Source: Bacillota bacterium (lineage in GTDB: Bacteria; Bacillota; UBA4882; UBA8346). From it: a DNA stretch of 16,476 nt. The DNA lies in NCBI GenBank assembly GCA_003501335.1, contig DNPQ01000492.1, positions 1-16,476 on the forward strand, read 5' to 3'. Positions 13,273-16,476 of this stretch are shown piece by piece; the stretch's first letter is position 1, and every line of letters starts with the position of its first letter. A model generated the notes under the pieces. The model ran no database searches. It was given only the letters and a program-made list of their open reading frames with translations, and was not told where the DNA came from. The position numbers were made by a program, and so were the translations under genes.

Positions 13273-14185
13273 TCAGGTGATATTGATTTGCCATACTTTG
13301 TATGCGATTGATCATTTGTGCCCGTATGCTCTGAGGCTTTATCACTTCAAGTAAGGGTCCAAATGAAAAAAGGTAATTGTAAAGCCATTCGCCCTCCGGC
13401 ATGGATACATTGACGGTATAGGAACCATCCTCGTTTTTGGTAAGATCTTTTTCGCAGAAATCATCATATACCCTGTAGGCTCCCTCGGCTGCTATTTTTA
13501 GCTTGAGGGGAATTGTAACCGTAACAGAGTCATTAGAAGATGCTGTTGAATATTGCTCCTGGGAAGTAAGGTGCGTACCAGAATCACCTGTAACTCGAAT
13601 ATCGGACATCCGGGTTATTTTAAAAGTCCGGCAAGCCATTCGCTGCAGGCAATATCCCTTCAGATACCATGATTTATCCTTGAAAAGCAATTTTTCCGGT
13701 TCAACCTGGCGTTCACTTTTTTCACCGGCAACATTGAAATAGGTAAATGCGATGACCTGATGTTCTAGTATGGCCTTTTTAAGCAGGCCAAATACTTCCT
13801 TTTGTTTTGGGTCGCTTCCCCAAGTCGAAAATTCTACTTCGATCCAGTTTACTTTACTTTTAAAAAAGAGACTGCTTAATTTAAATAGTACATTATCGAC
13901 TTCAGGATAACGGATAGCGGATAAACTTTGTAAAGCAAGGAGAATTTCATCCTGTTCCTTTTCGGAAAGGAGCAATTTATTGAGAATAAAATTTTCAGAA
14001 AGAGAGATTCCGCCGCCTTTGCCCTGACTTGCGTAAATGGGAATTCCTGCTTGGCTTAAGGCATCTATATCTCTATAGATAGTCCGGATCGATACTTCAA
14101 AACGCTTGGCTAATTCCGGAGCCGTTACGGTGCCTTTTTTAAGGATGATATATACAATTTGAAACAACCGGCTGATCTGCATCAT
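13265..14185 (-). CDS. WYL-domain transcription regulator (YafY type)
   Basis: This 306-residue DNA-binding regulator has an N-terminal winged helix-turn-helix (about 1-60, with VTAPELAKRFEVSIRTIYRD, of HTH_11 type), a WYL domain (about 135-205, including SWYLKGYC at 176-183 and RTFKITRM) and a C-terminal WCX-like extension (about 220-300). WYL domains bind ligands or nucleic acid and turn such factors into sensors; the ligand here is unknown. GAGGTGAG sits directly before two tandem ATGs, so the start could be either; the first is used here. It diverges from the nitroreductase gene across 290 bases with two operator-like dyads. The SDR gene lies 64 bases downstream on the same strand. Confidence 0.9.
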   Translation of the reverse strand: MMQISRLFQIVYIILKKGTVTAPELAKRFEVSIRTIYRDIDALSQAGIPIYASQGKGGGISLSENFILNKLLLSEKEQDEILLALQSLSAIRYPEVDNVLFKLSSLFFKSKVNWIEVEFSTWGSDPKQKEVFGLLKKAILEHQVIAFTYFNVAGEKSERQVEPEKLLFKDKSWYLKGYCLQRMACRTFKITRMSDIRVTGDSGTHLTSQEQYSTASSNDSVTVTIPLKLKIAAEGAYRVYDDFCEKDLTKNEDGSYTVNVSMPEGEWLYNYLFSFGPLLEVIKPQSIRAQMINRIQSMANQYHLKT

Positions 14186-14210
14186 CTCACCTCAAGAAAA
14201 GTATAAAACA

Positions 14211-14240
14211 TATAACTTGACAGCACTATGTCATGTTATA
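14211..14240. promoter_or_regulatory. Operator-like dyad, site 1
   Basis: TATAACTTGACA (14211-14222), six bases, TGTCATGTTATA (14229-14240): 11 of 12 positions are symmetric. It lies 25 bases upstream of the regulator start and covers the region where its promoter must be, so autoregulation is likely. Confidence 0.65.
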
Positions 14241-14268
14241 TCAAAACGATAACCTATTTTTGATCGTG

Positions 14269-14298
14269 TATAACATGACGGGACGTTGTCGGGTTATA
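14269..14298. promoter_or_regulatory. Operator-like dyad, site 2
   Basis: TATAACATGACG (14269-14280), six bases, TGTCGGGTTATA (14287-14298): 9 of 12 positions are symmetric, with the same geometry as site 1, centred 58 bases away. TACAAT (14304-14309) just beyond it could be the -10 of the nitroreductase gene, with a -35 inside the dyad. Confidence 0.6.
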
Positions 14299-14475
14299 AA
14301 CGTTACAATAAAAAAGTGATAATGAGGATTCATTTTTGGAAAAAGGGATTTAATTTTGTAAAGGAGCGACTATATCTGTAAATCATCGGGAAACGTAAAA
14401 ATGCAAACCATAAAGTCGGTTATCTTTAAACTTTGTTTGGATTGTAGGAGAAAGAACAGGAGGATATGATATCAA

Positions 14476-15306
14476 ATGATGAATGACAATTTTATTCAAG
14501 TCAATACGGAAGCTTGTAAAAGGTGCGGGCAATGTGTAAATATCTGCCGGGGAACGTTAGTTATGGGAAATTCCGGACCGGAGATTGCTGAAGACCTCTG
14601 CATTGAATGCGGCCATTGCGTTGCGGTTTGTCCCAATGGGGCTTTAAATAATACCCGGACCCCATTAAAGAATCAAGTGCTTATTCAGAGGGATTTGCTA
14701 ATCAACTCGGAAATAGCCGCTACTTTTCTTCGAGGGAGAAGGTCCATTCGATCATTCAGCAGTAAAGCTGTCGAAAGGGAGCTTATTAAAAAGCTTCTTG
14801 ATATTGCGAGGTTTGCACCAACCGCCTGTAATTCCCAGGGAATCTCATATCATGTCATTGATAATAAGGAATTTTTGCACAGGATTTCATCGGTGATTGC
14901 TGATTGGACAGAGGAGGCTATCAAGTCAGGCCCGTTAAAAAATTCTCCTTGGGTTCACAATACGGCTAATACCATATCCCAATACCGTAACAGTGGAAAA
15001 GATACAATTTTACGGGATGCCCCTTGCCTTATAATCGCTACGGCAAAGACGGAACAATTTTCTCTAGGAAGAGACAATACCCATTTTTCATTTTCATATG
15101 TTCAATTATATGCACCTACATTAGGGCTGGGAAGTTGCTGGTCGGGATTATTTGAATATTGTGCGACGGATAAATATCAGCCGCTTTTGAGTCTCTTGGA
15201 AATTCCGCAGAATAGAGTGATCACTGGGGGGCTGTTGATAGGATATCCGGTTTATCATTTTCAACGGCTGGTAGATAGAGAACCCTTGCAAGTTACCTGG
15301 CAATAG
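14476..15306 (+). CDS. Ferredoxin-nitroreductase fusion flavoprotein
   Basis: This 276-residue protein has two [4Fe-4S] ferredoxin motifs at the N-terminus (C14, C17, C20, C24 and C42, C45, C48, C52, the second with CGHCVAVCP), followed by a nitroreductase domain (about 80-276) whose FMN-binding start RGRRSIRSF is at 86-94. Electrons would pass from the clusters to FMN and on to a nitro, quinone or enone substrate, which cannot be named. This form is common in anaerobes. AGGAGG (14458-14463) lies 12 bases before the ATG, an unusually long gap, and the start has two tandem ATGs. A leader of about 160 bases precedes it. It diverges from the WYL regulator and is probably controlled by it through sites 1 and 2. 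Confidence 0.92.
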   Translation: MMNDNFIQVNTEACKRCGQCVNICRGTLVMGNSGPEIAEDLCIECGHCVAVCPNGALNNTRTPLKNQVLIQRDLLINSEIAATFLRGRRSIRSFSSKAVERELIKKLLDIARFAPTACNSQGISYHVIDNKEFLHRISSVIADWTEEAIKSGPLKNSPWVHNTANTISQYRNSGKDTILRDAPCLIIATAKTEQFSLGRDNTHFSFSYVQLYAPTLGLGSCWSGLFEYCATDKYQPLLSLLEIPQNRVITGGLLIGYPVYHFQRLVDREPLQVTWQ

Positions 15307-15400
15307 GCTTCAAATATTATTTAAGTTTGCCAATCCAGGAGGGAGAGGGCTGTTTCCCTAAACCTGTAATGAAATGAGTTTGTAACAATCCAAAGAGCTA

Positions 15401-15429
15401 TTTACATCTTTTTACACATGAGGTATTAT
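15401..15429 (+). promoter_or_regulatory. Candidate sigma-A promoter upstream of the metQ-like fragment
   Basis: TTTACA (15401-15406), 17 bases, TATTAT (15424-15429). Transcription would start near 15436 and run into the hairpin at 15513-15573 before the MetQ-like frame. From 15307 to 15400 nothing else is seen apart from a small AGGG/CCCT hairpin. Confidence 0.5.
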
Positions 15430-15512
15430 TAATTTAATAAAAGATTACTAAGCATATTGATTTACTTTAAATTCATTTTCGGATTGGATGAGCGAAGCTG
15501 ACCAGAAAACTG

Positions 15513-15573
15513 GAGGCTAAGTCATTTCCTTTTACTTTGGTTAAGTAAAGGATGGACTTAGCCTCTATTTTTT
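15513..15573 (+). terminator. Long leader terminator before the metQ-like fragment
   Basis: GAGGCTAAGTC (15513-15523) pairs perfectly with GACTTAGCCTC (15555-15565), and an inner CCTTTTACTT/AAGTAAAGG extends the stem with one bulge. TATTTTTT follows. A small CCAG-AAAA-CTGG hairpin sits just before it. Placed between a promoter and an ORF, it could be an attenuator. No S-box or other known aptamer consensus was recognised. Confidence 0.8.
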
Positions 15574-15604
15574 AAAAGAAAAACAAGGATCAAAGAGTTG
15601 CAAC

Positions 15605-16243
15605 ATGAGCTTTAGTTTTTATACGTTGAAGGATGATGAAGGCCAATTAAATCCGGCCCTGGCTGATAAACAAATCGACGCCAACTATTTTCAGCACGTA
15701 CCCTATCTGGAATCGGTTTCCAAGGAAAAGGGGTATCAATTTACAGTTGCCGGGAAAATCCATGTGGAACCCATTGGCTTTTATTCTCAAAAAATCAAGT
15801 CGAAATCGCAACTAAAATCGGGCGCTAAAATTGCCATCCCCAACAATCCTTCCAATGAATACCGTTCCCTGGTGCTCTTGGAAGCCAACGGCCTGATCAA
15901 ACTGAAAAAAGGTTTGGCCAACTATCAAGCCACACCCGCGGATATCCTTTCCAATCCCCAAAAATTTCAGTTCATCGAAGTGGATGCCGCTCAATTAACC
16001 CAGAGTTTACCGGACGTAGACGGCGCAGTCATTAACACCAACTTTGTGCTGGATGCCAAAATTGATCCCAACAGCGCCCTTTTCCGTGAAAACGCCAATT
16101 CTACTTACGCCAACGTGATTGTAGTCCGTAAGGGGGATGAAAACCGTCCGGAAATCAAAAAGTTAATTGCAGTTTTGCAAACTTCCGCCGCTAAAAAATT
16201 TTTGCTTGATAAATATAAAGGCGCCGTCGTACCGGAATTTTAA
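15605..16243 (+). pseudogene. metQ: N-terminally truncated MetQ-like methionine-binding lipoprotein
   Basis: The 212-residue frame matches the substrate-binding subunit of the methionine ABC importer (NlpA/MetQ family) from about a quarter of the way in: ALADKQIDANYFQHVPYLES, KIHVEPIGFYS, GAKIAIPNNPSNE, AAQLTQSLPDVDGAVINTNF and the C-terminal FLLDKYKGAVVPEF. Full MetQ proteins run to about 270 residues; the signal peptide, lipobox cysteine and first strands are missing, and the first dozen residues (MSFSFYTLKDDEG) do not fit the family. Without the lipobox it cannot be anchored at the membrane. The ribosome binding site is poor. No metN or metI is next to it, so it is probably a broken extra copy. 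A non-exported product is possible but unlikely. Confidence 0.75.
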
Positions 16244-16259
16244 GGTGATGGCTACAGAT

Positions 16260-16316
16260 CATTGTCATTAAAAGACCCTCCTTGAAAAAAATAAGGCGGG
16301 TCTTTTAATGACAATG
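16260..16316. terminator. Long hairpin after the metQ-like fragment
   Basis: Nineteen-base perfect arms (16260-16278 and 16298-16316) carry AAAAGACCC and GGGTCTTTT, with an inner CCTT/AAGG stem and an A-rich loop. It is a bidirectional terminator shape. The outer CATTGTCATT/AATGACAATG extension is longer than termination needs. Confidence 0.8.
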
Positions 16317-16360
16317 TGAACTGACGTTAGATATAATACATTTGTTCTTCCGGGACCATC

Positions 16361-16378
16361 GACTGAGCTCGCTCAGTC
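16361..16378. repeat. 7-bp hairpin at the end of the transposase-like frame
   Basis: GACTGAG (16361-16367), CTCG, CTCAGTC (16372-16378). It overlaps the stop codon of the minus-strand frame that enters from the right edge and may belong to the end of a mobile element. Confidence 0.7.
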
Positions 16379-16475
16379 AGATCTTGAAGAGGGTGACACT
16401 GTCCAAAAATTCATTGATTTTATCACGTAAATCAGCCCAAAATGAACGAGTATGGTAATTGAGCCTATCTTTGAA
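16377..16475 (-). CDS. C-terminal end of a probable transposase (partial, runs off the window)
   Basis: A minus-strand frame enters at the right edge and ends at TGA (16377-16379), giving 32 residues that include LNYHTRSFWADLRDKINEFL. The mix of an HTR/FW motif with a short amphipathic helix before the stop resembles C-terminal ends of DDE transposases, for instance of IS630-like elements. Too little is visible to be sure of the family, and no terminal inverted repeat could be identified. Confidence 0.4.
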   Translation of the reverse strand, partial: FKDRLNYHTRSFWADLRDKINEFLDSVTLFKI

Positions 16476-16476
16476 G

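Noticed and set aside
14431..14469. Leader peptide before the nitroreductase gene
   Set aside because: A short frame starting with an ATG near 14401 ends just before the real gene, but no binding site at a proper distance supports it.
15430..15604. S-box (SAM) riboswitch in front of the metQ-like frame
   Set aside because: The position would fit, but none of the conserved S-box blocks could be found in the leader.

Overview
The window looks like chromosome from a low-GC member of the Bacillota (Firmicutes). The evidence is AT-rich intergenic DNA, strong GGAGG-type ribosome binding sites, compact intrinsic terminators, a YfmM-type ABC-F ATPase, and a Sec-exported SH3/Amidase_3 cell-wall hydrolase. 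The species cannot be fixed from the sequence alone. Family assignments come from motifs and remembered family members; no database search was run.

Left part (1-8015), mostly housekeeping. murJ (lipid II flippase) lies on the minus strand behind a structured leader and ends in a strong hairpin. The plus strand then carries a yfmM-like ABC-F gene, a two-gene hisE-hisG unit with its own extended -10 promoter and terminator, an exported N-acetylmuramoyl-L-alanine amidase, and a SprT-like zinc metalloprotease with a C-terminal zinc ribbon. The HisE/HisG pair looks like the actinobacterial version of these enzymes and stands apart from any other his genes here.

Middle part (about 8016-10500), a gene-poor, decayed, repeat-rich island. 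It holds a frameshifted mini-gene for a cysteine-rich YHS/TRASH-like peptide; a 21-bp (seven-codon) tandem repeat array that reads as a leucine heptad coiled coil and carries one nonsense change; three different families of about 9-bp tandem repeats, one present in two inverted copies; a GC-richer gene remnant; an AT-rich startless gene fragment; one apparently intact small gene (9614-9871); and two further mini-ORFs. This is the part least explained by known families.

Right part (10508-16476), accessory metabolism and repair. On the minus strand, SnoaL-like, AlkC-type DNA glycosylase and Dabb-domain genes form a tight operon (the last two overlap by 4 bp). Upstream of it, across a pair of 12-bp stem hairpins, lie an SDR oxidoreductase and a WYL-family (YafY-type) regulator. 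A ferredoxin-nitroreductase fusion gene diverges from the regulator. Three dyads with the same half-site and the same 6-bp spacer lie in the divergent intergenic region and just upstream of the SDR gene, so the regulator probably controls itself, the SDR and the nitroreductase. The window ends with a MetQ-like lipoprotein gene that lacks its signal peptide and N-terminus behind a promoter-terminator leader, and with the tail of a probable transposase entering from the right edge.
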